Source: Dryas octopetala
Lineage: Eukaryota > Streptophyta > Magnoliopsida > Rosales > Rosaceae
DNA length: 64,000 nt
Assembly (NCBI GenBank): GCA_963921425.1
Contig: OY992836.1
Location: forward strand, 10,757,304 to 10,821,303
Direction: 5' to 3'
Part shown: in pieces, positions 23,122 through 35,409 of the stretch
How positions within the stretch are numbered: the stretch's first letter is position 1
Layout of the letters: each line of letters opens with the position of its first letter
The notes under the pieces: model-generated
What the model saw: the letters and a program-made list of their open reading frames with translations, nothing else
The model's database searches: none
Told to the model about the DNA's origin: nothing
Made by a program: the position numbers and the translations under genes

Positions 23122-24583
23122 GTTCTTGCCTTACAACTTAACTTTGGGGCCAAGTGGACTTGTGCTTATCTTTCTTTCTCATTTTGAGCTTCTACTTAAA
23201 ACACTCTTACACAAATGCACGAATAGATGTAGGTTGCATAAGAAACAAAACTTACCTCTTTCTTGACTTTTCATGCGTCAGAATAGGGGAAAACCAAAAG
23301 TTCTCCCTTCATCTTCTTTGATGTAGTCATAATTAGAGAGCCTGCTCTTGGCATGGGCGGGAGGGGCAACTGCCCTAGGCCAAACATCGAAGAGGGCCCA
23401 AAAAAATTTTAGTACAAGGTTTTTTTTTTTTTTTTGAAGAAACAAGGTACATATAATAAAATTGAGATTAGTTTGTGTGATTAGATGTTGACCTTCCAAC
23501 TCAATCTCCCAAATCTCAGATTATATTTTGAATTGCTCTCACTCTAACAAAGTCATGTTACTCAGCGGCAATATCACCAATGTTTTTATTGGCAATAAAA
23601 TCTAAATCATCTAATATATTCCTTTTTTCAGTTTTGATCCCGTATCCACATGTGTCAATCGACTAGAAGTAAAAATTGTCTAGAGTTTTTCTTGGTAGAT
23701 CGATTGGCATATCTTTACCAATTATTGTTGCTTTCAAAGGTTGGACCAATTGTCGTCGCTTTCAAAGGTCGGCAATAGAATCAGATTCATTGTAATTTTC
23801 ACTCTATATATATAACATGGTTGTAATTGTCGCTCAATTACATGTTGTAACTAAATTAGTAAATCACAAAATTAGGGTGCATGTGCTTCATTATTCTTGT
23901 ACTTTTGTAGTTTGTGTTGTTGTATTAATTTTACTCATATATATATGTAATAAAAAGACAAAAGACATATGTATAAGTATCATTTTTATACGATGAACAG
24001 GTGCCAGTCGATTCAAAATAAAATTTTTCCGAAAGTTTTGTTTGGTAGATCAATTGGCATACTTTTGCCAATTGATCATCATCTCTTAATTAAATTTGGC
24101 AGGAGCATTGGATTAATTATAACTATCATGCAATAACATAGTTAGCAATAAATTCCTTAGCCTTAGCTTCAACCACACAAATCAGACCTAGTACTTTTGA
24201 AGCTTAAGTCCTTAAACCAGTAGAACCTCAAAAGAAAGGATTGTTTTTTATTAGAGAATAAGTTGCCAAAACTTTAGTGGGAAACTAACTTCCCTAACCA
24301 AAACCTAAATTAGGAGATTCTTCAAATAAGAAAGCTTGCTCCAAAAAGGAGGAAAAATTTTAACTATGGAATTACTCTCAAATGGCAGCTTGTTCTTAAG
24401 GAATTAAATGGGCAAAACTTTAGAGAAGCTCTTGATCTCAACGCCAAAGGTTGAGAGGCGCAGCTAAATGAGTTGGGAGGCCATGGTATTTATAGAAAAA
24501 ATTCAAGCAATGATCGATCAGCGTAAGCTATCTTGGCGGCTTAATGTGCTGTCTCCTTCAGCTTCTGACATGTACATGTCATT
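23122..24583. other. Intergenic DNA with old repeat fragments
   Basis: A fragment at about 23338-23420 ('gggcggg..gccctagg..gggccc') resembles degenerate dispersed plant repeats. A diverged direct repeat of 'ggtagatcgattggcat' occurs at about 23694 and 24043. No gene was seen. Confidence 0.35.
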
Positions 24584-24591
24584 GTTGTTGC

Positions 24592-25187
24592 TAGGGGTGT
24601 GCATGGTTCGAAAAATCAAACCATAAAGGAATAACCGTAACCGTAACCAAACCAATATTTTCGAAATGGCAAATCTGAGAACCAAAACCAAACCAAACCT
24701 AGCCCAATCTGACTGGTTTGGTTAACCGTGAATATTGGTTTGGATGATTTGGTTGTCCAAAAATCAGATAACAACTGGGCTAACATATAATAAACATATA
24801 CAAAATTACAAACATATATAAACTATAATAGGAAATTTGGTTTGCTCTATAATTAATAGGTATTAAAATCATATAGAATAAACTATACAGTATTATAAAC
24901 TATAATAGAAAATTTGGTTTACTTTATAATTAATAGGTATTAAAATCATATATAAAACAATTAATATATATTATCAGGGGTGGTTCTGTTTGGTTAAAAC
25001 TAAAAATTTTCATATTGAAAACCAAAGCCAAACCACAAAGTTCAGATTGGTTTGGTTTGATATCCAAAAACAAAACAAAAATAAAAAAAGACCGAACCAA
25101 ACCGATTCGAAAAAGACCAAACCAAACCGATCGAATCGGTTTGGTTTAGTTCGAAACTCGATTTTCCGATATTTTTGCACACCCCTA
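24592..25187. mobile_element. Non-autonomous hAT element with exact 8-bp target duplication
   Basis: It starts TAGGGGTGTGCA and ends TGCACACCCCTA, a perfect 12-bp inverted end. The 8-bp direct repeat gttgttgc flanks it at 24584-24591 and 25188-25195. Subterminal DNA is full of AACCAAACC and GGTTTGG words. No transposase frame is present. The duplication length and the TAGGGG ends fit the hAT superfamily. Confidence 0.9.
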
Positions 25188-25311
25188 GTTGTTGCCACTT
25201 GTCTCGTGTGCTAGAGTTTCCTCATCCATCTTATGAGAAGAACTTACATATCCCCTCATGTGATAGCACATGGCATCCCTTCTCTCTCATTGGCTCTTTC
25301 TCTTCTCTTCT

Positions 25312-25315
<4 letters not shown>

Positions 25316-25368
<53 letters not shown>
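25316..25368. repeat. (CT)n microsatellite, about 26 units
   Basis: An uninterrupted CT run with TC-rich shoulders. Frames reading Ser-Leu or Arg-Glu through it are artefacts. Confidence 0.95.
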
Positions 25369-25369
<1 letters not shown>

Positions 25370-25371
<2 letters not shown>

Positions 25372-27004
25372 CTCTCATCTCTTGTCTCTATTTCTCTCTT
25401 CAAGAGATACCACATCACTACAACATGGGAATAGTTAAGTTTTTTCCCTATCTTATTGTTGATCTTCATGCTGATCTGATGTTGCTCGTTGCACCATGTG
25501 TCACACTAAGCAAAAATCTGATTGTTTTCTATTTTCCAAAATTTGAATTTGACAGAAGGTGCAATTTGAGCCATTCAGATATGCAACTTAATACATTTTG
25601 ATGTGCATCCACCTTGAGACTCCCCAGGTGAACCTTTAAACAAGAAAAATTATCTTGATCTTGATGTTACCAAAATCATAAAAAATAATAATATATTAAT
25701 TCGAACATTCATTCCATACATAGTGAGAAATAGAGAAAATAAGTCTTTTTTTTTTTGTGTTTGACACTAACTGACTTATTTAGTATTTGTGTTTGCATGT
25801 CATGTCATATACGGATTCGTACCAAGTAATGGTCAACTTAAATTTACTAAATTTATATCACGTTCTACTTATTTCATTGTGTCGTATTAAAAGTTGTGAC
25901 TCCTAACATAGCTACACAAATAAAGCGGGAGGATAGGTATTCCTTGATTTTTTTTATTTTTTTTCGGTTGAAGGTGTTCCTTGATCTGCAAAATCAGTAA
26001 TTTATATGGAGGACATTCCTACCGATTATTCATGAGAACATTAGGGTCTCATGAGAATACCAATTCTGTTATTGATATATACTCTACACAACAGGACAAA
26101 CATAAGGTGTTGTATTATGTCATGTGATTCTTTATTAATGATTTTGAATTTCTAAAAAATAAAAAACGACTTAAGGTCTAGTGTGGATTACTCGCCCAGG
26201 CCGGCTCATAAATTATTCCTAGTTGAATGAACAACGTTATATATTCTAAATACACCATGAAATGGGAAGTAGAAAACAAAGGCCTATGAAATATACAATG
26301 CACTGTACAAGTTTTAGAATCCTCATGTCAAGGGAAAGACACAAAAAAATATACAAAATACACCCCCCACACCAAACCAAAAAGTGAATCAATAGAAAAG
26401 AGTGGAGGCTAGGATATATCAATATGAATGTGGGAGCAAGTATCCCACTCATACAACTTGATAATATCTGACTAAAATATTTTATGGGAATTAAATATGA
26501 AACTTATCTAGCCAAGTTTGTGATTGGCTAGGCAAACCCCATATTATAACCTTTAAATCAAAAACCATAACCTATATGGCTATAAGAAATATAAGATATA
26601 GTAAAATATATATGATACCCTTTTGGCTACTAAGAGATCAAGCATTTTGGTTGGTTCCAAGAATTATTTGTAATCAGCAGCACCTCTCTTTAGATTTGGC
26701 CAATCTGCCGTGTGCCAGGCCACTAGCTAGCTAGAAAGGAAAGAATGAAAATGTTCACTATATATGCATCCTTTTTATGATTTAAACCTAACTTTTTAAA
26801 GGGATGTCCACTATAACTACAACTAATCCTGGGACAAGTTTTATTGATGGGGTTCTTGTGCCTGCAGTGCCCCACTACATCAACATCATCAGCTTAATGA
26901 GCTTCAAGGAGCAAAGACCTAACCTTCCCAAATGTTAATGTTTCTCAGCTGCCCTTTTTGTTATGTAGTGGTGCCCTAATAACTTAATAAGGTTTGATTT
27001 CAAA
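25370..27004. other. Intergenic DNA, no gene recognised
   Basis: Only short frames without family resemblance are present, and no paired element ends were found. Confidence 0.4.
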
Positions 27005-27014
27005 TTTTTAATAC

Positions 27015-27191
27015 AATAATGCTAGTTGTCTCACATTTGTATCTCACCTGATGTGTCATTACTTTACTGAAAGGGTATTTCCTTTTTCTTTTTTAGGTTG
27101 TATTTTTAAATTTTTAGTGTCCAATGTATGAATGTCATGTAAGATGGTATGAAATTGTGGTATAAAAATGTGATAAGTGTAACATATACTG
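27015..27191 (+). mobile_element. Small Mutator-type MITE, copy 1
   Basis: Inverted ends are aataatgctagttgtctcac and the reverse complement cagtatatgttacacttatc. The flanks TTTTTAATAC (27005-27014) and TTTTTAAGAC (27192-27201) differ at one base. The interior shares 'gtgtcattacttta' and 'tccaatgtatgaatg' with the element at 27340-27541 on the opposite strand. Confidence 0.7.
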
Positions 27192-27339
27192 TTTTTAAGA
27201 CAAGAAAAATCTTTACAAAGCACAAACTTATATTTATGTCATTTAACTCAAAAAACACAATCAATTATACCCTAATGTTATTGGTAACGGCGCAGTCACA
27301 ATTTACTCGTTTCTGATTGGTATTGGCAATACTAATAAC

Positions 27340-27541
27340 CAGTAGTGCTAGATATACCACATTTTTATACCATAATTTCATACCACCTTATGTGGCAACT
27401 TACATGGCATTCATACATTGGATACTAAAAAATAAAATAAAAAACCCAAAAAGAAAAAGAAAAATTCTGTCCAATAAAGTAATGACACGTGAGATGGTAT
27501 AAAAATATGGTATAAGAATGTGGTAAGTATAGCATTATTCT
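27340..27541 (-). mobile_element. Small Mutator-type MITE, copy 2, opposite orientation
   Basis: The 9-bp direct repeat actaataac flanks it exactly (27331-27339 and 27542-27550). Inverted ends are cagtagtgctagatatacc and the reverse complement agaataatgctatacttacc. It is 202 bp, compared with 177 bp for copy 1. Confidence 0.8.
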
Positions 27542-27550
27542 ACTAATAAC

Positions 27551-28786
27551 ATAGGACACGATTCTGAATTTTGTGTCATGTGCGTAAAGGGACAAATACA
27601 AAAAATGTCTCGATTTTAACAATCACATTACCAATCAATTTCCCATTTGATGAGACATTTGTACTTGATATGACATATTACGGTTACAAACTTAACACAA
27701 ATTACATGATTGTGCTCAATAAATTATATTTTAATAGAAAAAAATATATGGGACATTAGTTACTTGATGTAACTAAACTAAAATGAATGTAAATAATTAA
27801 ATATTAATATTGAGTTCAAAAAATCTATTGGATAATTTTGAACAGTAAAACCAAACAGATCTAGCTAGAGTTGAAAATTAACAAAGTTTTACCAAAAGAA
27901 TCAACAATATTGATGAACAAAACAAAAGGTGAAGAATCTCCAACAACATTTAATTGGAAATCAAGTTTAAGATTGAGAGAGAAGCCTAGACTTTAATTTC
28001 TAGTGCCTTCTGGTGCCCCCTACTTAATGTACTAAGAAGCATGGTCGTTTTCCTAGCATCACCAAGATCTTGGCCTCCTTCTGCTACTAGCCGAGCGATG
28101 AAGAATCCCATAAGAAAAACTATTAAAAAAAAAAAAGGAAGAGGGAGAGAGAAAGACAGATCGATCAAATCCCTTCTCCAGTTCTCCCTCCCTCCCTATT
28201 ACCCACAACATCATCGTTGGTCTGCCACCGTCGCCAGATCACATGTGCCCTAAAATTGAATGGCATATGACTACTTGTATTTGTGTTCAATGTTGAATAT
28301 TGTCTCACAAAACCATATTTGTGTCTCTTTACTTGTGTCTTATAAGCCTTTTTCTTGTAGTGGTTTATTTTTTTCATAATCTAATTATAAACCTTACAAA
28401 ATCTATCAACATGATTTAGTTTGAAATGATTGTGAGAATGGAAACTCTAACTATTAATTGTGAACCAAGTATTGATATATATATATATATATAAATAAGT
28501 GCTATGTAGAATTTGCATACATCAATAGTTGACAATATCTCAATTATCATTGAAATAAATTTCTTATAATTTAGTTCTCTTACAAATTAATTGTAATGGT
28601 AATTTAATTTTTGTGGACCATTAATGAAAACAAACCTCTTATGAAAGAAAAGAATAATTAACTTTTGAAGCCAATTAGTTGGTTTCCTTTCTTTAAAGAA
28701 GTTTTAACTTAATTTCTGACATGGCTTTGTGCTTCTTTTGGCCAACAATATTATGATATTACTAGTGCTCGTAGCCAATTCCGGCC
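27551..28786. other. Intergenic DNA, no gene recognised
   Basis: A short TA microsatellite occurs at about 28475-28492. No convincing frame or element ends were found. Confidence 0.4.
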
Positions 28787-28794
28787 ACAAATAC

Positions 28795-29694
28795 TAGCGG
28801 TGGGCACGGTGCGGTTCGGCTCAGTTTACCTCAAAAACCATGCACCGCTCCAGAAGTATTTTATCGGTGTTGTGAACCGGACAAAATGGAGAAAAACCAA
28901 ACCAAACCAAACCAAACTATTGCAAGGACGGTTTGGTTCGGTACAACGTGCACGGTTTTAGGCCCAAAAGTTTAGGCCTAAGCCCAATTATTTTGTTGGT
29001 ACTCACATTTGGTTTTTGAACTTTTTGGCCACACAATTGGGTTTTTGAACTACCATAATTACCATTCTACCAATTAAACAAATACAAATACAACTTTGAA
29101 CTTTGCTTAGCTTGCTTAGTACTTAAAATTTTAAAATAAATACAACATGCTTAAGTTATAAATTATAACTATATATAAGATTATATATAACTACAATAGA
29201 GTAATGAGTATAGTATATATATAACTATATAATACTATAGTATACTACTATAACTATATATTACTTATATAGTTATATATAACTACTTTAATATGTATAC
29301 AACTATATACTAAGTTACTAACTATATAGTTATATATAACTAACTATACTAAGTTACTAACTATATAGTTATATACTAAGTTTATATAACTCTATATACA
29401 TAAAACATTATTAAATATATAGAATATTAAACTCATAGGGTTATATAAAATATATTTTAGGGTCTAAAAAAAAGTATAAAAATGTGCATAAAAATATATA
29501 ATTATATTAAAAAAAAATTACACGGTGTGGTTCGGGCAAAATGAGAATGAAACCGGAACCGGAACCGTCCATATACGGTTTGGTTCGATTTTTTTTACGG
29601 TGTTGACTTTTTTGGTTAACTCGGTGTATTTTCGGTTTTTATTCTGTTGGTTTGGTTCGGTGTTTCGATGCGTCGATTATTATGCCCACCCCTA
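28795..29694. mobile_element. Non-autonomous hAT element with exact 8-bp target duplication
   Basis: The ends are TAGCGGTGGGCA and TGCCCACCCCTA, flanked by acaaatac at 28787-28794 and 29695-29702. Subterminal regions are rich in GGTTTGGTTCGG and its complement. The middle (about 29150-29500) is a TA-rich low-complexity tract. There is no transposase. Confidence 0.9.
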
Positions 29695-29989
29695 ACAAAT
29701 ACTGTGGGTTGGGATAAAAAATATTATCCTCTTCATTGCTAAATCTTAATTAAGAAACAAAGTGTAAGCTAGATCTGTAGTCACTATTAGTTAATACTAT
29801 TCTTATAATCGATCAATGCATATCTTAATTCCACTCAAAATAGTCAATCAATAAAACATCAATAATGTTTCATAAACAAATTTGCTTTCACAAATCACAT
29901 GGAAATATTCATTCCATTGGTTTGGTAAATATGAATTAAAGATATCATAAATATATAGATGCAATTTTATATACAATAGCGTCATAATG

Positions 29990-30170
29990 GATAAATTATT
30001 TTGTATAACTAATATATTGACACGTGCTATAACCAGTTTATGTGTTATAATATGAGTGAATGTTATTAATATTATACCCTACTAATATAAACACATCGTC
30101 TAATAATATATTTACACGTTGAATTGGTTATACCGAGTAGCGGTATATCAGTTATACCCTATAATTTTTC
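29990..30170 (-). mobile_element. Uninterrupted relative of the 19491-20011 MITE
   Basis: Inverted ends are GATAAATTATTTTGTATAAC and the reverse complement GAAAAATTATAGGGTATAAC. The flanks gtcataatg (29981-29989) and gtcctaatg (30171-30179) match at 8 of 9 bases, as expected of a Mutator-type target duplication. Confidence 0.7.
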
Positions 30171-30179
30171 GTCCTAATG

Positions 30180-32093
30180 AGCACCTAAGTTGAAAACTTA
30201 ACTTAAAAACTTGTACCCCAACTGTTAATTAAAATGCATCTTACCTGTTAAAATTGTACATCACATCCGTTTATATCTTATCTAATGGTCGAGATGCAAA
30301 TTAAACATTTTCTCTTATACAAAGGAAGTCCGAAGAGAAGAATGAGCTAGCTAGATACGAATTTTGACATTATATGTAGAGGTAAATGTTTCCTAACACT
30401 AGAATTACAAGTTTTTGCACCATCTTTATATTAGATCATCAACTTAAGTTCTTAGAAAAATTATGCTATCCATTTTATGTAATTTATAAAATAAGTTTGT
30501 GCATAAAAAATGATACAATTTATATTCTTTAAGTAATTTCAACGATGCAGTTGTTAGATAACCTAGTTAAAAGGGTTGTAGAATTATTAACTCTGCACCA
30601 AAATTTGATCCGTCCTCCCCTAAAAAAGTAAAAAAAATAAAAAAGCACTCAAACAACTTAAAGAAACTAGTTTCTTATTTCATTATTCGGGAAGCATGCA
30701 GCTCTTTCCATGCTATGTTAACGATTCTTGATTCTTGTTTTGATAATTGATATTATATATTATAGTAGAATAGCCATCAAGATCCAAGAATATTAATCAA
30801 CCACTCTTTTCTTTTTCCGTGAATGATGCTCAACCCCGCCATTATTAAAGCAGGAATTAACAAAAACATTAATCAAACATTTGATTAGGACCAGGCTATG
30901 TGGGTCATGGCTTGCTTATAAGAACAAAAATGCATGTTCATCACCAAGCACTGTTGAGATAAGACCACTAGGGAATAGGGATTCCACTAGCAATTGTCCA
31001 TCAAAAGCCTCTCTGTCTGTCCCCAAGTGATTTTAGTGCATTTGGGGCCCCATTGGAGGATAGCTTGCTTATCATCCGTACGTTTACAAATCATACTTTT
31101 CACTTGATTTTCTTTGAATATTTGGGAGCCAATTTGGGTCTGGCAGACCGGCAGAGGCAGAGAGGCTGCTTTTTTGGGGCGGCCAGCTATTCTATGCTTT
31201 ATTAATGTAGTTGGTGGCAATGTGGCAATGTGGCATAGAAGGACAAATTTGAAATGAGATCTTTGAAGAAAACTTCAGTCGGGCAGTTGGGGTTATGTAA
31301 GATTAATTTTAAGATTAATTTTTTTTGGTCGAATATGTAAGATTAATTGATTATCTATTTTGTGGTAGTTTCTCTTTGTAATTTGCATGCCATACTTGGG
31401 AAATTGGTCTCCAAGCATTGGATATACAAAGTCACTTGGATTATCAATCATCATGGTAAAAGGTCTACGTACCTTATATAAATGTGTAGGAATCTTCTTT
31501 GAAAGTGATTTTGATCAAACAGAAAAATATGATTTAACCATAATCCAATTGGGTTTTCTTCAAAATTAGAAACAAGTTATACCTTAGTGGCCAAAAATAA
31601 AAAGAAGTTATACCTCGTTTTCATTTTAGCTACCAAAATGACTTGAAAATGTCTACAAGGATGATATTTCCTCTTCACCTTCTTTAAATTTGAGAGACCT
31701 AAATTGTGAAAAAGAAAGACAAATTGTTCTGCTCAAGGGCCTTACATGACAACATTCAAAAGAGTAAGGTTAAAGAGATTACATTTTGAAAACCACGCTA
31801 TATGAAAATTGATGTATACTTATTATATTAATCATTAGAGTCAACTAGTAATTGACACATCAATTGATCTATAATGTGAATAGTTCAATGTGATAAGAAA
31901 ATATAATTGTTATAACATTACTCCAGTATATACAAATATAAACTGACAAAAAGCAAGATGACAGAAAATCTAGATCCGTGGGGTTTCAATAATATAGAAA
32001 AAAAAAAAAATAGGAAGATATGATTGAAGAGTAGAAAGATTTTGAGATGTTTGTTTGGCCCCTATGCCCAATTTATGAGAATTAATGTGGGTG
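30180..32093. other. Intergenic DNA, no gene recognised
   Basis: A 77-codon minus-strand frame at 30987-31220 has no recognisable motif. No element ends were paired. Confidence 0.4.
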
Positions 32094-32102
32094 AATAAAG
32101 AA

Positions 32103-32410
32103 GAGAAATTTTAATCAATAACCTCTTTTAATACCCCACAAACTATTTTAACCCCTGGTCTCAAATTTAACTTTTTCTACCCTTTTTCTTTTTGTTCAGA
32201 CCAAAATATCCTTATATAAATACACTATGGCGAATAAACAGTCCTCCTGGCGACCATGTGATGAGTCGAGTTATTGTAGCAGCCAAACCTTCCTCCATCT
32301 TCTTCCTGCAGGCTGCAGCAATTATGGAGAACAAACTCCATCATCGGCCAACGTCCATCATCTCCTCTTTCTATCTTTCTCCTCTTCTCTCTAAAATCAA
32401 ATATGAAAAA

Positions 32411-32444
<34 letters not shown>

Positions 32445-33138
32445 CGAAAACCCAGATTTGGGTTTTTCTCTAAATAAGTTAAGAAGGAAGGAGAAAGAGA
32501 GAGATAGAGAAAGAGAGACAAAGATGAGATGTCATTGGGGCTGGTTGAAGATGATGGTGGGCACCGGCCAGCAACCCATCATCTTCTCTTCCAACCCAAA
32601 TCTAAAAAAAAAAATTTGAAAACTCAGATTTTGTGGAATATGCTATAGCCAGATCTGGTTGAATTTTTGGTCGCCACATGGTCGAATTTGTGGTCACCAC
32701 ATGGTGGAATGTGTTATAGCCATGTGGCGATCACAAATTCGACCATGTAGCAACCACAAATTCAACAAGATCTGGATTTTTTAGTGAAAAACTCATTTAG
32801 AGAGTATTGCTGGTTTTTTTTGTGGGTTTTTTTTTTCATTAGATTTTGCTGCTGCATCTGTTGGGTTTGCTGCATCTACTGGGTTTGCTGCAGTGGCGGG
32901 GGATAGGGGTGCCGACTACTGGGACAGCGAGTGGCATGGCGACGATGGGGCAGTGGTTGATTGGGGAGGGAGGGAGGGAGGGAGGGAGGGGCATTGGTTG
33001 GCTGGGGAAGAGAAAAAAAAAAAGTTTTATATGAAGAGTATTATGGATATTGCAAATGCAAAAGGGTTTGAAAAGTTAAATTTGGGAGGTCAAAATAGTT
33101 TGTGAAGTATTAAATTTGATTATTGATTAAAATTTCTC
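32103..33138. mobile_element. Mutator-like element, exact 9-bp target duplication
   Basis: The flanking repeat aataaagaa lies at 32094-32102 and 33139-33147. The left end GAGAAATTTTAATCAATAA is matched by the reverse complement of the right end, and about 100 bp of arm can be aligned (ACAAACTATTTT.. and AAATTTAACTTTT..). The interior has its own inverted repeat: 'ggtcgaatttgtggt' at about 32680 answers 'tcacaaattcgaccatg' at about 32731. It also has a short tandem 'tgctgcatctgttgggttt' tract at about 32851. G-rich frames near 32846-33105 are low complexity. There is no transposase. Confidence 0.88.
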
Positions 33139-33486
33139 AATAAAGAATGTGAAAGGTGATTTTCACAAACACACCAAGGAGTGCCCACTTCGTGTTGTGA
33201 TAGTAACAAAGGATTATCAAAATGGCACTGTTGGTGAGAAGTAAACTGGAAAAGTGATGTCATCTGGCGGCAACAACAACAATCACCATAACATCAAGGA
33301 AGAGAGGAGAGTACAGATTCCAGTACTGGGAGGAAAGGTGTCATGACTCATGAGGTATGATATGTGGATTTGAAGCACCATGGAATTGAATTGAATGGAA
33401 GCATACGTGGCCCATGGAAACAGTAAAATTAGGACATGAAAGCTACTTTAAAGTCTAAAAGTGGTTGAAGAATGTAGAGTCTTTGT

Positions 33487-33546
33487 TGCCCATCGAGAGC
33501 AGATTTGGTATCAAGGTCATTGATCTTGAAGAGAGAGAGAGAGAGG

Positions 33547-33578
<32 letters not shown>

Positions 33579-33661
33579 GGGCTAAGATCAAAGCCTGGTA
33601 CCAGTCTGGTACCAAAAACAGGGTACCAAATACAGGGTACCAAATCTGCTCTCGTTGGGCA
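33487..33661. mobile_element. Small inverted-repeat element carrying a GA microsatellite
   Basis: Inverted ends are TGCCCATCGAGAGCAGATTT and the reverse complement TGCCCAACGAGAGCAGATTT, 23 of 24 bases alike. The interior has a GA-rich run at about 33531-33580 and repeated GGTACCA words. No target duplication was identified. Confidence 0.55.
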
Positions 33662-35400
33662 TCAATATCATGTACTCTCACTTTTTCATGACGTCAAATT
33701 TAGCGGCCAGAATGTTTGAGTATTATTAGAGATTTTAGATTTTTTTTATTAAATTTGAATTTCGATGTAAGAATGTTTTATTGAGTCAAATATAAGTTCA
33801 CTTTAAAATTTATTTATTTACCACAAGTGAAATACTAACATAATACAACCTATTATTTGGAATTCAAATATAATACACAAACTTAGTATTATTCAAAATG
33901 TTTTAAGTTTTTTGAAGATTCTTACTTCCTGCTGCGTGTCATATCATTCTTTATCTCATGTTTTCTCATTTTCAGATCTTTTTTCTTTTGGGTTGTGGGG
34001 TTTATATATTGTTCTGAAAATAGAACCAGCATCATGATCCAAACATTCAAATAAAACTATAGAAGACGCGTACAAGTCGCGGATGGTGTTATTCTTTCAT
34101 TCTTTTATAAGGAAAATTCAACCTAATATCTATCCACTCATACCACTTAAATAAGTGAGGGAGTCAAAAATTTGCTTTTAGGAAGGCATAATGAACAAAT
34201 CTTTTGAGACATTTCATCAAACAGTTTTTGCTTCATTCATTAAAGAAAAGATCATTAGAGTTGAAAATAATAACTAAGATTTTGTTGGGAGCTAGAGATC
34301 ATAGTCCAGAGATTTTAATGAAAAAAATGTTCCTTTAGGAGTAGTTGACCCACAAAACGTAGAACCGGCCACTCGCCAATGACTTGAGCTCGTTATTCTT
34401 TCATTTTAATCGTTCAAGTACTACTTGTACTAATAAATTATTGCCAAGTTATGTTTTTAAAAGATTTTAACTACAAACTAAGTCAATTAAAAAAGTAAGT
34501 TTCAGCTTAATATGTCTGTATACACGCACGTGAGGATGAAAAAATACACTACCGAGAGCTCGGTGGATGCAGTTGCAACATTTTTTAGGTTGGAGATGCA
34601 TTTTTTTAACTTGTAGATGCATTTTTTTAGTTTACAAATGCCTTTCATAGGTTGCAGATGACATATTTTAGGTTTTAGATACATGTTTTAGATTACGGAT
34701 ACAGCTTTCAGATGCACACATATGTATTTGCTGAGCGCTCGGTGGACGGTTTGAATTTCTACTTAATTTTTGAGCCGGTTGAGGTTTGGCCTAAATTTAT
34801 TTTTCATTTTGGGTTTATAATTAAAGCACCCTACTTGTTTTGTGTATGACCAAGCTAGTGCACCAAATTTTCACACAAAAGTTTGAGATCAATTCGTAAG
34901 GATAGCAAATTGTAAACTTGTACGTTTTAGGTTTGCACTCTCTTAAAAACATTTGAGTTCACCTGATACTTATGATTTATGCATGATCACATATATTTGA
35001 CATTTGCCTTAAAGTCTTATACTGAATAATGGAATTGATCATTAGGGTTTTCCTCGTTACCATCGTACATTTAAGGTTTCACACATATTTTTGTGAATCT
35101 GGCTCACTGCGCGCATTCCCATCTCACACAAAAATTTCTGTTTGTGAAACCATTGTCTCGTGTACAAGTAGCTAGCTTACCTATAATAACTCTTGTGTTT
35201 TAAATGTGTTTCAAATCGAAGCATGATTACACTCATACCTAATTGATTATGACAAACAAAGGGAAGGAAGAGGAGGTCCATACGAATTTGAGAGGGTGCT
35301 CACTTTGTGTTGTCTTGTTCACAGGTAGTGGTACTTGCTAGTCTTGATTGGGTACTATGCCACGGTGTAACAAATACACTTTTCGGCTCAATATTGGGTA
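33662..35400. other. Intergenic DNA with repeat island C
   Basis: No gene was recognised. The only structured part is the palindrome-edged island at 34551-34747. Confidence 0.4.
34551..34747. repeat. CGAGNGCTCGG-edged repeat island, copy C
   Basis: Edges are ccgagagctcgg (34552-34563) and tgagcgctcgg (34732-34742), both followed by 'tgga'. The interior is about seven degenerate units of roughly 24 bp built on 'ttttaggttgcagatgca'. This is the clearest tandem version of the family. Confidence 0.7.
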
Positions 35401-35409
35401 TGTTTTCGG

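Noticed and set aside
25287-25469. Arg-Glu repeat frame
   Set aside because: It is a direct translation of the CT/GA microsatellite.
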